Source of the DNA: Marinomonas spartinae
GTDB lineage: Bacteria > Pseudomonadota > Gammaproteobacteria > Pseudomonadales > Marinomonadaceae
Length of the DNA: 64,000 nucleotides
Direction of reading: 5' to 3'
NCBI RefSeq assembly: GCF_016461715.1
Contig: NZ_JAEMUI010000002.1
Location: 248,001-312,000, forward strand
Each line of letters begins with the position of its first letter. Position 1 is the stretch's first letter. This document shows, piece after piece, positions 29,953 to 39,316 of this stretch. Below the pieces are notes generated by a model. That model did no database searches. It was not told the origin of the DNA and saw only the letters and a list, made by a program, of their open reading frames with translations. The translations under genes were made by a program, and so were the position numbers.

Positions 29953-29979
29953 AAAAAAAGCGGCTTAGTTGGCCGCTTT
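29953..29979 (-). terminator. Terminator of zapG (also faces nif3)
   Basis: AAAGCGGC and GCCGCTTT form an 8-bp stem. On the minus strand it is followed by seven U, so it best serves zapG, but it also lies 30 bases after nif3. Confidence 0.8.
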
Positions 29980-30021
29980 GTATTGTGTGCTGATTGCTCG
30001 TATTGTATGACGAGCTTAGTG

Positions 30022-30480
30022 TTAGATTGTGCGTTTTGGCTCGGTGAATTCAGCTTGTTTTTTGAGTCCAAACTTCTCGCTTAGCATGCCTTGCCCATCG
30101 TCGCTTTTTGGCGCGTAGTCTCTTGGTGGTTCAGATAGGCTGTCTTCATTTGCCAACTCTTGTTGTGGTGTTGAGGGAGAGGCTGGCGCTATTTGGACAT
30201 GGCTTAACTGACTTGCACCATTCGATAGGCTGCTTCGTAACTCAGCAAGACGTTTTTCTAGGGCCAATAAATGATCATTGCTGTCTGAGAAAAAATTATC
30301 AATAACGACTTGTTTTTTGTCTAGTTCTTCCTGTAGTGACTTAATGGTAATGGCATTGGTGTTTGAGACAGTGTTTTTCTTTGTGTTTTTGGTGGTGATG
30401 CTCTTTAAAATAAGGGCGATCGCGAACCCTGCGACAACGCCAGTAATAAAAACAATAATGTTGAATTCTTCTAAGATCAT
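30022..30480 (-). CDS. zapG: ZapG/YhcB-type (DUF1043) membrane protein
   Basis: A 152-residue protein with one N-terminal membrane helix (about 7-26, IIVFITGVVAGFAIALIL), a coiled coil (about 45-85, with LQEELDKKQVVIDNFFSDSNDHL) and a disordered tail. This is the layout of YhcB, now called ZapG or LapD, an envelope-growth and division protein in E. coli. Position next to zapE and degS supports it. The tail is poorly conserved, so function is a family inference. Confidence 0.85.
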   Translation of the reverse strand: MILEEFNIIVFITGVVAGFAIALILKSITTKNTKKNTVSNTNAITIKSLQEELDKKQVVIDNFFSDSNDHLLALEKRLAELRSSLSNGASQLSHVQIAPASPSTPQQELANEDSLSEPPRDYAPKSDDGQGMLSEKFGLKKQAEFTEPKRTI

Positions 30481-30608
30481 GGCTTACTCCTAAAAATCAA
30501 TAAAGCATTATAGCCTGAAATCCTCAAACGATGACACCATGGTAGGTGTTGTTTAAGTATCTATTTGTTAGAATGCCTTCACTAATTTAATCGAATGAAT
30601 GAGCAACA

Positions 30609-31709
30609 ATGACACCTATTACTCGGTATAAGCAAGATTTAGAAAGAGAAGATTTTCATTATGATCCGGCGCAGGAAGAAGCGGTGCTGGCTCTTCAAGA
30701 TTTATTCGATCGTCTGGTAGCACGCCAAAATGAACCTGAGTCTAATGGCTTGTTCGGAATTTTCCGTAAAAAGAAAGGCGTCGATGTTGAGAAAGGTCTG
30801 TATTTCTGGGGTGGCGTAGGTCGCGGAAAAACCTATTTGATGGATACGTTTTACGAATGTCTACCAACCGACAAAAAAATGCGTCTGCATTTTCATCGTT
30901 TTATGCAGATGGTTCATAAAGAAATGCGTAAGCATGAGCATGTTAAAAATCCGCTGGATATTGTTGGTAAGGATATTGCTGAAAAAGCCCAAGTGCTCTG
31001 CTTTGATGAGTTCTTTGTAACGGACATAACCGATGCCATGATATTAGCAGGCTTGTTGGACGTACTATTTAAGAATGGTACCACGCTGGTGGCGACGTCG
31101 AACATTGAACCGGATGGTTTATACAAGAATGGTTTGCAACGGGCTCGTTTCTTACCTGCGATTGATCTGGTAAATAAGTATACTAGAGTAATGAATGTGG
31201 ATGGCGGTATTGATTATCGCCTGCGTACCTTGAAGCAAGCAAAGTTATATCATTTTCCGCTGACAGAGCAATCAGATCAGATACTCGAAGATCGCTTTAT
31301 GAGCTTGATTTCTGATGCATCTCACATTCAAACGGGTGGGGCGGTAGAGATAGAAGGCCGTCAGATACCATTGGTGAAAAGCTGTGACCATATGGCTTGG
31401 TTTGATATCTATGCCCTATGTGATGGACCTCGTAGTCAGGTGGATTACATTGAGATTGCGAAACTCTATTCAACGATACTGATCTCCAATCTGCCGCAAA
31501 TGGATGCGACCCGAGATGATCTAGCGCGGCGTTTTATTAACCTGATCGATGAGTTTTATGACCGTCATGTGAAGGTCATTATCACAGCAGATGTCGATAT
31601 ACCTGATATTTATAAAGGCGACCGCTTGGCTTTTGAGTATGATCGTACGGTGAGTCGTTTGCTGGAGATGCAGTCTGAAGAATACCTTTCTCTGGAGCAC
31701 CGGCCGTAA
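30609..31709 (+). CDS. zapE: ZapE, AFG1-like division-associated ATPase
   Basis: A 366-residue AFG1-family AAA-like ATPase with Walker A in GGVGRGKTYLMD and Walker B in VLCFDEFFVTD. ATSNIEPDGLY gives the sensor Asn. In E. coli ZapE contacts FtsZ at constricting rings. The gene is divergent from zapG and lies just upstream of rplM-rpsI, its conserved position. Confidence 0.94.
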   Translation: MTPITRYKQDLEREDFHYDPAQEEAVLALQDLFDRLVARQNEPESNGLFGIFRKKKGVDVEKGLYFWGGVGRGKTYLMDTFYECLPTDKKMRLHFHRFMQMVHKEMRKHEHVKNPLDIVGKDIAEKAQVLCFDEFFVTDITDAMILAGLLDVLFKNGTTLVATSNIEPDGLYKNGLQRARFLPAIDLVNKYTRVMNVDGGIDYRLRTLKQAKLYHFPLTEQSDQILEDRFMSLISDASHIQTGGAVEIEGRQIPLVKSCDHMAWFDIYALCDGPRSQVDYIEIAKLYSTILISNLPQMDATRDDLARRFINLIDEFYDRHVKVIITADVDIPDIYKGDRLAFEYDRTVSRLLEMQSEEYLSLEHRP

Positions 31710-31784
31710 CGCTAATTCGACTTTATTATTTATACAGACTCATGTATACTTCGCTCGCCTTTTTAAGGGTATGTGTACGTTGCT

Positions 31785-31842
31785 CAAACATGTGAATGTT
31801 TGGTCAACCAATAATAATAGGTATAGCGTGCAATGAGCACGC
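31785..31842 (+). promoter_or_regulatory. Structured 5' leader of rplM-rpsI, candidate L13 autoregulatory site
   Basis: Two hairpins lie in the 77 bases before rplM. CAAACAT(GTGA)ATGTTTG at 31785-31802 has a GNRA tetraloop. GCGTGC(AATGA)GCACGC at 31826-31842 ends 20 bases before the start codon. In E. coli, L13 represses this operon through the rplM leader. Whether these two stems are the L13 target here is inference. Confidence 0.5.
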
Positions 31843-31861
31843 GTATTGAAAGGGTTTTTTG

Positions 31862-32290
31862 ATGAAAACTTTTACAGCTAAGCCTGCTGAAGTACGCCGC
31901 GACTGGTTCGTGGTTGATGCTGAAGGCAAAACACTAGGCCGTTTGGCTACTGAAATCGCTCGCCGTTTACGCGGTAAGCATAAAGCGGAATACACTCCAC
32001 ACGTTGATACTGGTGATTACATCGTTGTTATCAACGCTGAGAAAATTCACGTTACTGGTAACAAAGCAGCTGCGAAACAATACTACCGCCATACTGGTTA
32101 CCCAGGCGGCTTGCGTTCTATGAATTTCGAGAAGTTGATTGATCACGCTCCTGAGCGCGTTCTTGAAATCGCCGTTAAAGGTATGTTGCCAAAAGGTCCT
32201 TTGGGCCGTGCAATGCACAAGAAAATGAAAGTGTATGCTGGTGCTGAGCATCCACATGCTGCGCAACAGCCTCAAGAACTTAACATTTAA
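31862..32290 (+). CDS. rplM: 50S ribosomal protein L13
   Basis: The 142-residue L13 ([32 protein letters not shown] core, [13 protein letters not shown]) has exactly the E. coli length. It binds 23S rRNA early in 50S assembly. A TTG codon immediately before the ATG is ignored. It is followed by rpsI after 14 bases. Codon use is strongly biased (CGT, GGT), as expected for a highly expressed gene. Confidence 0.98.
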   Translation: MKTFTAKPAEVRRDWFVVDAEGKTLGRLATEIARRLRGKHKAEYTPHVDTGDYIVVINAEKIHVTGNKAAAKQYYRHTGYPGGLRSMNFEKLIDHAPERVLEIAVKGMLPKGPLGRAMHKKMKVYAGAEHPHAAQQPQELNI

Positions 32291-32304
32291 TACGGAAGAT
32301 CATT

Positions 32305-32697
32305 ATGTCAGCTACTCAATACTACGGTACAGGTCGTCGTAAAACGTCTACCGCTCGTGTGTTCCTTAAAGCCGGTTCTGGTAACCTAGTTATCAATAAC
32401 CGTTCAATTGATCAGTACTTCGGTCGTGAAACTGCTCGCATGGTTGTTCGTCAGCCTCTTGAGCTAGTTGAAGCAACTGAGAAGTTTGATGTTTACATCA
32501 CTGTTAAAGGTGGTGGTATCTCTGGTCAAGCTGGTGCAATTCGTCACGGTATCACTCGTGCATTGATGCAATACGATGAGACTCTACGTCGTACTTTACG
32601 TTCTGCTGGTTACGTTACTCGTGACTCTCGTGAAGTTGAACGTAAAAAAGTGGGTCTACGCAAAGCTCGTCGTCGTCCTCAGTTCTCAAAACGTTAA
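32305..32697 (+). CDS. rpsI: 30S ribosomal protein S9
   Basis: The 130-residue S9 ([16 protein letters not shown]) ends in the conserved basic tail [17 protein letters not shown], whose terminal Arg contacts P-site tRNA. It is the second gene of the L13-S9 operon and is closed by a strong terminator. Confidence 0.98.
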   Translation: MSATQYYGTGRRKTSTARVFLKAGSGNLVINNRSIDQYFGRETARMVVRQPLELVEATEKFDVYITVKGGGISGQAGAIRHGITRALMQYDETLRRTLRSAGYVTRDSREVERKKVGLRKARRRPQFSKR

Positions 32698-32720
32698 TTT
32701 TCGTTTTCAGATTACTATCA

Positions 32721-32755
32721 AAGCGCTTGGTGTTTTCTCACCAGGCGTTTTTTTT
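32721..32755 (+). terminator. Rho-independent terminator of rplM-rpsI
   Basis: A stem of about 12 bp (AAGCGCTTGGTG / CACCAGGCGTT, with G-U pairs) and a short T-rich loop runs into eight T, 24 bases after the rpsI stop. Confidence 0.85.
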
Positions 32756-32856
32756 GTTTTGCAATTTGTTGAAATATATTTTTTGAGCTAGGACATAGAG
32801 TTAATTGTGTTTATTCAATAGAATATTGTTTTGCTGTTCAATGAGGTGTTGGTTGT

Positions 32857-33453
32857 TTGGAAGAAAAAATCAATAAAAGTCGTCGTCGATTTTTAATTGG
32901 CTCGACCACCGCTTTGGGAGTGGTTGGGGGTGTCGGTGCGACCGTGCCTTTTTTGTGTTCTTGGCAGCCAAGTGATGCGACAAGAGCGTCTGGTGCCCCT
33001 GTTCAAGTAGATGTCAGTAAGCTTGAAGAAGGCCAACAAGTGACGATTGCTTGGCAAGGAAAGCCTGTTTGGGTATTACGTCGTACGGCTCAAACCATTA
33101 ACGATTTGCCAAAGCTAAACGCGCAGTTGGTGGATCCTTTTTCCTCTGTTGATCAACAGCCAGCCTATGCCGATAATCTTTATCGCTCCATTAAGCCTGA
33201 ATATTTGGTATTAGTGGGTATTTGTACCCACCTCGGTTGCTCACCAAACTATCAACCCAACTCAGCGGCTGATGATAATGCGCAATGGTATGGCGGATAC
33301 ATTTGTCCATGCCATGGTTCGCGTTTTGATTTAGCAGGACGAGTCTATAAGCATTACCCAGCGCCAACCAACCTTGTTGTTCCACCTTATTATTTTAAGA
33401 GTGATCGCGTGATTGTGATTGGTATCGGTCAAAATGCCAAGGGAGAAGTGTAG
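32857..33453 (+). CDS. petA: Ubiquinol-cytochrome c reductase Rieske iron-sulfur subunit
   Basis: PetA carries the [2Fe-2S] cluster of the bc1 complex. The 198-residue protein has a twin-arginine signal-anchor (SRRRFLIGSTTALGVVGG) and both Rieske boxes, CTHLGC and CPCHGSRFD. The start is TTG at 32857 with GAGGTG upstream; no ATG exists in frame before the twin-arginine motif. It overlaps petB by one base. Confidence 0.95.
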   Translation: MEEKINKSRRRFLIGSTTALGVVGGVGATVPFLCSWQPSDATRASGAPVQVDVSKLEEGQQVTIAWQGKPVWVLRRTAQTINDLPKLNAQLVDPFSSVDQQPAYADNLYRSIKPEYLVLVGICTHLGCSPNYQPNSAADDNAQWYGGYICPCHGSRFDLAGRVYKHYPAPTNLVVPPYYFKSDRVIVIGIGQNAKGEV

Positions 33454-34694
33454 TGGGCTTTTTTTCTGGGCTGCTTGATTGGCTGGATGAACGTTTCCCA
33501 ATTAAGGCATTTTATAAAAAGCACTTCTCTGAATACTATGTTCCCAAAAACTTGAATGCCATGTATGTTTTTGGTGTTTTGGCAATGTTGCTGCTATTTA
33601 ATCAGCTAATTACGGGGATTTGGTTGGCGATGAGCTATACGCCCACTGCGGCCGGTGCGTTTGCCTCTATTCAATATATTATGCGTGATGTGCCCTACGG
33701 TTGGCTGATTCGCTATATGCATACAACCGGAGCTTCGGCTTTGTTTATCGTACTGTATATTCATGTGTTGCGAGGTTTACTGTACGGTTCCTATCAACGA
33801 CCTAGAGAATTGGTATGGCTATTGGGGATGACTCTGTATTTCATTATTATGATCGAAGCGTTTATGGGCTATTTGCTGCCTTGGGGGCAAATGTCTTATT
33901 GGGGCGCGCAGGTTATTACCTCATTATTTGGAAGTATTCCCGTGATTGGCAAAGGCTTAGAGCAGTGGGTTCGAGGTGATTATCTCGTTTCTGGTGTGAC
34001 GTTGGGTCGGTTCTACGCATTGCATATTATTGCGTTCCCTATATTGATGGGGCTTTTGGTGTATTTACACTTGTCAACGCTGCGTCATGTAGGCTCAAAC
34101 AATCCTCAAGGTATCGACATTAAAAAACATGTGAATAAAAAAGGCGTGCCTTTAGATGGGGTTCCTTTTTCTCCTTATTTTATTACCAAAGACATTTTAG
34201 CTATTGCCATTTTTCTTTTTCTTTTTTACGCGGTGATTTTCTTCTTCCCTGATGGTTTTGGTTTTATTCTAGAAAAAGCGAATTTTGAGCCTGCTAATCC
34301 TTTAATAACGCCTGTGCATATTGAGGCCGCTTGGTATTTTTCGCCTTTTTATGCCATGTTGCGTGCTATTACCTTTTCGCTGTTTGGGTTGGATGCGAAG
34401 TTCTTGGGCATGGTCGTCATGTTATCGTCAGTACTTATCGTATTTTTTGTGCCCTGGTTGGATAAAAGTCCTGTTCGATCCATTCGCTATAAGGGCTATT
34501 TAAGTAAATGCTTTTTATGTGTTTTTGTGGTGAGTTTTCTGGTGCTGGCAGTGATGGGAAGCTTGCCAGTTGGTAAAACGACGACTTGGGTTTCACAGCT
34601 TGCCACTTTGGGGTACTTTTCTTATTTTTTATTAATGCCTTGGTATTCCCGTGTTGAAGCGACTAAGCCTGTTCCGGAAAGAGTGTCCCCGTGA
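33453..34694 (+). CDS. petB: Cytochrome b of the bc1 complex
   Basis: This 413-residue membrane protein contains the two b hemes and the quinone sites. The heme His pairs are visible in RYMHTTGASALFIVLYIHVLRG-type helix B (around residues 87-105) and in the helix with ALHIIAFPILMGLLVYLHL (around 190-208). The Qo-site PEWY-type motif is not in its usual form here: the corresponding segment reads EAAWYFSPFYAMLRA, and such AWYF variants occur in proteobacteria. It starts at GTG overlapping the petA stop. Confidence 0.95.
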   Translation: MGFFSGLLDWLDERFPIKAFYKKHFSEYYVPKNLNAMYVFGVLAMLLLFNQLITGIWLAMSYTPTAAGAFASIQYIMRDVPYGWLIRYMHTTGASALFIVLYIHVLRGLLYGSYQRPRELVWLLGMTLYFIIMIEAFMGYLLPWGQMSYWGAQVITSLFGSIPVIGKGLEQWVRGDYLVSGVTLGRFYALHIIAFPILMGLLVYLHLSTLRHVGSNNPQGIDIKKHVNKKGVPLDGVPFSPYFITKDILAIAIFLFLFYAVIFFFPDGFGFILEKANFEPANPLITPVHIEAAWYFSPFYAMLRAITFSLFGLDAKFLGMVVMLSSVLIVFFVPWLDKSPVRSIRYKGYLSKCFLCVFVVSFLVLAVMGSLPVGKTTTWVSQLATLGYFSYFLLMPWYSRVEATKPVPERVSP

Positions 34695-35428
34695 TGCGAA
34701 GAGCCATCTTGATTACGTTGTTTTCCTGTTTTTTTAGCATTGTTGCCGTAGCAGGAGGGAGCGACCAAGGGGTAATGACGCCTGATTTTAGTGATCAAGC
34801 CTCTTTACAGCGGGGGTTAAAGATTTATTCAAATTATTGTTCTGGCTGTCATCAGCTTAGTTATATGCGTTATAAGGAAATTTCTATTGATTTAGGTATT
34901 CCTAATGCATTATTTGAAGAAAATTTATTACCAAAATATGCTAGAATGGGCAGCCAAATTACAGCGACTATGGCATCTGTTGATGCAAAACGTTGGTTTG
35001 GTGCAAAAGCACCTGATTTAACACTTGAGGCGAAGCGAAGAAGTCCCAATTGGATATATCATTATTTGCAGGGCTTTTATCAAGATAAGTCGCGGCCATT
35101 AGGGGTGAATAACCTGTTGCTTGAGAATGTTGCGATGCCCAATGTGCTCGAACATTTGCAAGGGCAAAGGTTGCTACAATGTCAGCAAGAAGAGAAATCG
35201 CTTAAGTCTGGTCATAATTGCCGCACAGTGGCTGGAAAGATAAAAGGAACGGTTTCTGAGCAAGAATTTAAGCAAATCGCATATGATACCGCGAACTTTT
35301 TGGCCTATACAGCGGATCCTTCGCGTTTTCAGCGTGAGTCTTTAGGGTTAAAAGTTTTGCTCTTTATTGCTTTGTTTTGTGTGTTTGCTTATTTACTAAA
35401 AAAAGAATTTTGGCGTGATGTTAGATAA
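34694..35428 (+). CDS. petC: Cytochrome c1 of the bc1 complex
   Basis: A 244-residue c-type cytochrome with a signal peptide (about 1-20), heme-attachment motif CSGCHQLSYMRYKE and a C-terminal membrane anchor (LKVLLFIALFCVFAYLL). The axial Met is probably in ENVAMPNVL. It passes electrons from the Rieske protein to soluble or membrane cytochromes. The ATG overlaps the petB stop; GTG three bases earlier is also possible. Confidence 0.95.
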   Translation: MRRAILITLFSCFFSIVAVAGGSDQGVMTPDFSDQASLQRGLKIYSNYCSGCHQLSYMRYKEISIDLGIPNALFEENLLPKYARMGSQITATMASVDAKRWFGAKAPDLTLEAKRRSPNWIYHYLQGFYQDKSRPLGVNNLLLENVAMPNVLEHLQGQRLLQCQQEEKSLKSGHNCRTVAGKIKGTVSEQEFKQIAYDTANFLAYTADPSRFQRESLGLKVLLFIALFCVFAYLLKKEFWRDVR

Positions 35429-35525
35429 GTTATCGTCCGGTCATATCCCTCAATAATGGATTGAACTGGTCAATTTTAAGTTTGCCCGTCGTGGGTGTGT
35501 GTTGTTTTTAAGAAAGGGGTTATAC

Positions 35526-36158
35526 ATGGGTGTTATTGCTAAGCGCTCTTCAATGACGTTCTTCTCCGATGGTGAAGATCATTACAGCCATCGAGTTCGT
35601 ATTGTATTGGCAGAAAAAGCTGTTACGGTGGACATCATTGATGTGGACCCATTCAATAAGCCAGAAGAGTTGGCTGATGTGAATCCATACAATGAATTGC
35701 CTGCGCTGGTAGATCGTGATTTGGTTCTTTACGAGCCTAATGTCATGATGGAATATCTTGATGAGCGTTTTCCTCATCCGCCTTTGTTGCCTGTTTATCC
35801 GGTTGCGCGTGCAGAAAGTCGTTTGTACATGTACCGTATTCAGCGTGACTGGGCGAAGTTGGTCGATTTGATTCTTTCTAGTAAAGACAAAGAAGCCGTT
35901 GCTCAAGCGCAAAAAGAGTTGCGTGAAGGTTTGATCAGTGTTTCTCCAATTTTTGCTGAGAAGCCTTATTTTATGAGTGATGAATTCACTATAGTTGATT
36001 GCTGCTTGGCTCCTATCCTATGGCGTTTGCCTTCTTTGGGTATCGATATTCCTAAAGAGCAGGCACGTGCTTTATACAAGTATATGGATTTAGTGTTTGA
36101 GCGTGACTCATTCAAAGAAAGTTTGTCTGAGGCGGAGCAAGAAATGCGTTTGGATTAA
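35526..36158 (+). CDS. sspA: Stringent starvation protein A
   Basis: SspA is a GST-fold protein that binds RNA polymerase and affects stationary-phase and acid responses. The 210-residue sequence has the thioredoxin-like N-terminal domain ([22 protein letters not shown]) and the helical GST C-terminal domain. It carries the surface motif PHPPLLP that is characteristic of SspA. The ATG at 35526 follows AAGGGG. It lies downstream of petABC, as in pseudomonads, and ends at a terminator, so it is not tightly coupled to sspB. Confidence 0.94.
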   Translation: MGVIAKRSSMTFFSDGEDHYSHRVRIVLAEKAVTVDIIDVDPFNKPEELADVNPYNELPALVDRDLVLYEPNVMMEYLDERFPHPPLLPVYPVARAESRLYMYRIQRDWAKLVDLILSSKDKEAVAQAQKELREGLISVSPIFAEKPYFMSDEFTIVDCCLAPILWRLPSLGIDIPKEQARALYKYMDLVFERDSFKESLSEAEQEMRLD

Positions 36159-36485
36159 GTGATTTACTTAATCTGTTGTTATCTAGTGATTGCAACAAGC
36201 ATAAAAAAGAGGGCCGATATTGGCTCTTTTTTTATGTCTTAAATGAGCAATTTTACACTTTGATGACCTTTATCGGTGTATTTTTCCATATGTCGTCTTG
36301 GTGCTGAGTAACATGAGCGAATACCATGTGTTACCATCTTCTCATCAATTTGCTTGAGTTTTGCATCATGAGACGCATGCTGTATTTGAAAGAGGTATGG
36401 CGGGGTATTTCATTGAGAGGAAGACTTGAAACACAAACTATTTTGATTCGATCAAGCGTTAGGCTAGATGGTTGTAGGAGTAAAA
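36159..36485 (+). other. Intergenic region between sspA and sspB
   Basis: This 327-base gap contains the sspA terminator at its left end. Near the right end TTGATT (36443) and TAGATG (36465), 16 bases apart, are a weak candidate promoter for sspB. A 66-codon frame on the plus strand has no family likeness and no ribosome-binding site. I see nothing else. Confidence 0.5.
36203..36233 (+). terminator. Terminator of sspA
   Basis: AAAAGAG-GGCC and GGC-CTCTTTTT-type arms around GATAT, followed by seven T, form a compact terminator about 45 bases after the sspA stop. Confidence 0.8.
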
Positions 36486-36869
36486 ATGTTACCGAAAAGA
36501 TCGTATTTATTGAACGCGGCTTATAGCTGGATTGCCGATAACAACATGACACCGTATCTTTTGGTGGACGCGGATCAAGCGGGTACGATTATTCCGCGAG
36601 AATTTGTAAAAGATGGACAGATTGTGCTGGATATTAGCATGTCGGCGGTTCGTAACCTGATAATGGATCAGAATGGCGTGTCCTTTGGTGCTCGTTTTGG
36701 TGGTAAGCCCATGGAAGTCTATGTCCCCATTCAGGCAGCTTTAGCGTTATACGCACAAGAGAATGGTGATGGCTTTGTTTTTCCTGATGAAGAATTTCCT
36801 GAGGAAGCGCCTGAGCCAACGCCGCCAACGCCACCTAAGAAAGGTTTTACCTTAAAAGTGGTTAAATAA
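36486..36869 (+). CDS. sspB: ClpXP adaptor SspB
   Basis: SspB delivers ssrA-tagged proteins to ClpXP. The 127-residue protein has the tag-binding fold (LPKRSYLLNAAYSWIADNN, VFPDEEFPEE), a Pro-rich flexible linker (residues about 103-117) and the C-terminal ClpX-binding module GFTLKVVK. ATG 36486 with GGAG upstream is preferred over an in-frame start 18 bases earlier. Confidence 0.95.
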   Translation: MLPKRSYLLNAAYSWIADNNMTPYLLVDADQAGTIIPREFVKDGQIVLDISMSAVRNLIMDQNGVSFGARFGGKPMEVYVPIQAALALYAQENGDGFVFPDEEFPEEAPEPTPPTPPKKGFTLKVVK

Positions 36870-36920
36870 TGGCTTTCTTGGTTAGAGTAAACAGGAAATA
36901 ACCGATGGTTTTATATCTAC

Positions 36921-36948
36921 AAAAGGGCTTCCAAAGAAGCCTTTTTTT
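36921..36948 (+). terminator. Terminator of sspB
   Basis: GGCTTC(CAAA)GAAGCC, preceded by A-rich sequence and followed by seven T, lies 52 bases after the sspB stop. Confidence 0.88.
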
Positions 36949-37010
36949 ATATCGATGGTATGCCGTTTTTTTTAGGAAAAATTAAAAGTAATATGTGGGG
37001 TCTTTTGGTT

Positions 37011-38679
37011 ATGGAAGAAAAAATAGATTCTCAAAAAGTTATTGTGTCTTTTGGTCAAATTATTCGTAATTTTATCAAGACCTCCCGATTATTTTTATCA
37101 TTTGTTTTTTTTAGTTATTTTATTTTCCTCATTCATTTCCGTATTGGCGCCATATGTTTTCTCAAAGATGATCGATGACATGACAGGAAATCAATGGCAA
37201 GAGAAGATGACTGTATTAGTCATATTTTATGCAGTATTGATTGGACTATCGTTAACTCTGAATAATACGGTGAATTATTTATCCGCAATGCTGGCTGAGA
37301 ATCTTAATTTTAGTGCAGCGACCAATTTTTTTGAACGGTTAGTCAAAAAATCACCGCATTTCTTTATTGAACATAATCCTGCTGAAATTCATGCAGTACA
37401 ACGGCAAGGCGCACAAGCGGTCAATATTCTGGTTCAGCTCATGTTCATGGTTATTCTACCGGGATTGGCTCAACTTATTTTCACTCTACTGGTTTTGGGA
37501 TTGACAATTGATATAAGGGTTGTATTGATTGTTCTGGCTTATGGCATCATTTATATATCGCTTACCTATTTTTCTAATAAAATCACAAGAAAATATCTTC
37601 AAGCAGCAACTCAAAAAGGACAAAGCAACGCACAATTGGTTGGTAATGCAGTGACCTTAATGGAAACGCTGCGTTATTTTGATGCGACAGATTGGATGAG
37701 TCGCCGTTTTCGTCATAGTGCTAAAGAAATATTGCATAACTGGAGACGTTATTCCTTGAAGAAAATCCTATTTTCAGGGGGGTATGGTGTGGCACTTTGT
37801 CTCCAATTCACAATTACTTTGACTATATTTCTACCCAAATATCACGATGGTGAGCTTTCTGTTGGTAATATCGTATTGTTTAATATGCTGTTATTGCAGC
37901 TCAATCGGCCATTTGAAATGGCTGGCCTTGCTATTGAAGGGGTTATGCGGGCTTTGACTGAGTTCAGACCTTTTGCACAGATGTGGTCTGCTCCTGAAGA
38001 AGTAGCATTAAGCTCCCAGACATCGTACTTAGATAAAAAAATTGTAAAAGGTGTTTTGACATTTAACAATGTGAGCTTTTTTTATAAAAATGGTCGGGGA
38101 GTATCGGGAATTAGTTTTACTGCTAAAAGGGGAGGTATTACCTTTATTACGGGTGAGACTGGCAAGGGTAAATCAACGCTTCTTAAGCTTGCTTTGAAGT
38201 ATGCTGAGCCCTCTAGCGGAGCTATCTACATTGATGACCAAGTATTACATCAAATCAATCGCACAGATTGGTATCACTGTATTGGAGTGGTGCCACAGGA
38301 AATTATTTTATTGAACGATACGTTAGAAGCAAACATCACTTTAGGGCGACCGATAGATCAACAACAGTTAGAAAGTGTGGCAGCAAAGGCAGCCATTCTG
38401 AAAAAAATTGAATCGCTGCCAGATGGCTTTGCAACGCAAGTTGGTGAACGTGGCCTAACCTTGTCTGGTGGAGAGCGTCAGCGTATTGCTATTGCACGAG
38501 CGCTTTACAGTAAACCACAGTTTTTATTTTTGGATGAAGCCAGTTCCAGTCTTGATGAGGCAACACAAAACGAAATTATGCAATACATCAGAAATATTGC
38601 TAAAGATGTGACCGTTATTGCCATCACTCATCAGACAAGTTTGATTCATCATACTGATAATGTTGTTCATTTAAACTAA
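37011..38679 (+). CDS. ABC transporter (fused permease-ATPase), interrupted by a one-base frameshift
   Basis: The protein is an ABC half-transporter with six membrane helices followed by an ATPase domain. The ATPase is complete: Walker A GETGKGKSTLL, signature LSGGERQRIAIARAL, Walker B FLFLDEASSSLDE and switch His in AITHQ. ATG 37011 opens a frame reading MEEKIDSQKVIVSFGQIIRN that ends at 37178. The rest continues in the +1 frame, open from 37042 to 38679. Reading one T less in the run of eight T at 37105-37112 joins the two into a continuous 555-residue protein. As written, only a truncated form starting at a later codon could be made. Layout resembles Atm1/HMT1-like exporters, but the substrate is unknown. 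Confidence 0.8.
37105..37112 (+). other. Run of eight T at the frameshift point
   Basis: Eight consecutive T follow GTTTG-like sequence inside the first membrane helix of the ABC transporter. Removing one T restores the frame. Candidates are a sequencing error, phase variation, a real mutation or transcriptional slippage. Confidence 0.8.
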
Positions 38680-38717
38680 TACATGGTACGGCTATATTTA
38701 CCTGAATATATGTCGGC

Positions 38718-39311
38718 TTATTCGTCGTAGCCAAAAAGTTGACGCTCAATCAGGTCAATGATGGTATGAACAACGGTGATTTGGCATTCATGAACGCGTG
38801 CGGTGCCTAATAAGTTCACTTTGATCTCCGTATCGTCTCTAGAGGTCAAGGAGGAAATGTTTTTCGCTTCTGGGCTGGTGAGTGCAACAATGCTCATTTT
38901 GCGCTCATGGGCGGCTTGAATGGCTTGAATGATGGGAGAGGTGTTCCCCTTGTTTGCGACGACAAATAGCACATCACCAGGGTTGCCAATGGCGGTAATC
39001 GGCTTAGAGTACACATCATGATAACTGTCGTTATGAGAAATGGACATTAAGGCGGCAGCATCGCCGCTGAGGTTGATCGCGGGTAGACCCGGACGTTCTC
39101 GATCCATTCTGTCTAGCATTAGAGTACTAAAGTACTGGGCAAGGTGGGCGCCAGTACTGTTACCAACACAGACGACCTTGCCACCGCCAGCAATGCTAGC
39201 GAAAATAACGCGAGCAGCGTGCTCAATATAAGGGGGCAAGCTTTCTAGTGCTTGCTGTTGAGCCTCGAAACTTTGCGCAAATTGAGTATAAATTGCTTCT
39301 TGAAAATCCAT
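38718..39311 (-). CDS. diaA: SIS-domain protein DiaA/GmhA-like
   Basis: A 197-residue single SIS-domain protein, with GNSTGAHLAQYFSTLM near residue 52 and GNPGDVLFVVANKGNTSPII around 108. In E. coli DiaA binds DnaA and promotes replication initiation; the related GmhA makes sedoheptulose-7-phosphate isomer. Position directly after yraN and lpoA indicates DiaA. The gap from yraN is 5 bases. Sequence alone cannot fully separate DiaA from GmhA. Confidence 0.87.
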   Translation of the reverse strand: MDFQEAIYTQFAQSFEAQQQALESLPPYIEHAARVIFASIAGGGKVVCVGNSTGAHLAQYFSTLMLDRMDRERPGLPAINLSGDAAALMSISHNDSYHDVYSKPITAIGNPGDVLFVVANKGNTSPIIQAIQAAHERKMSIVALTSPEAKNISSLTSRDDTEIKVNLLGTARVHECQITVVHTIIDLIERQLFGYDE

Positions 39312-39316
39312 AGTAA

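Noticed and set aside
36326..36526. 66-codon plus-strand frame between sspA and sspB
   Set aside because: No ribosome site or family resemblance, and it runs into sspB in another frame.
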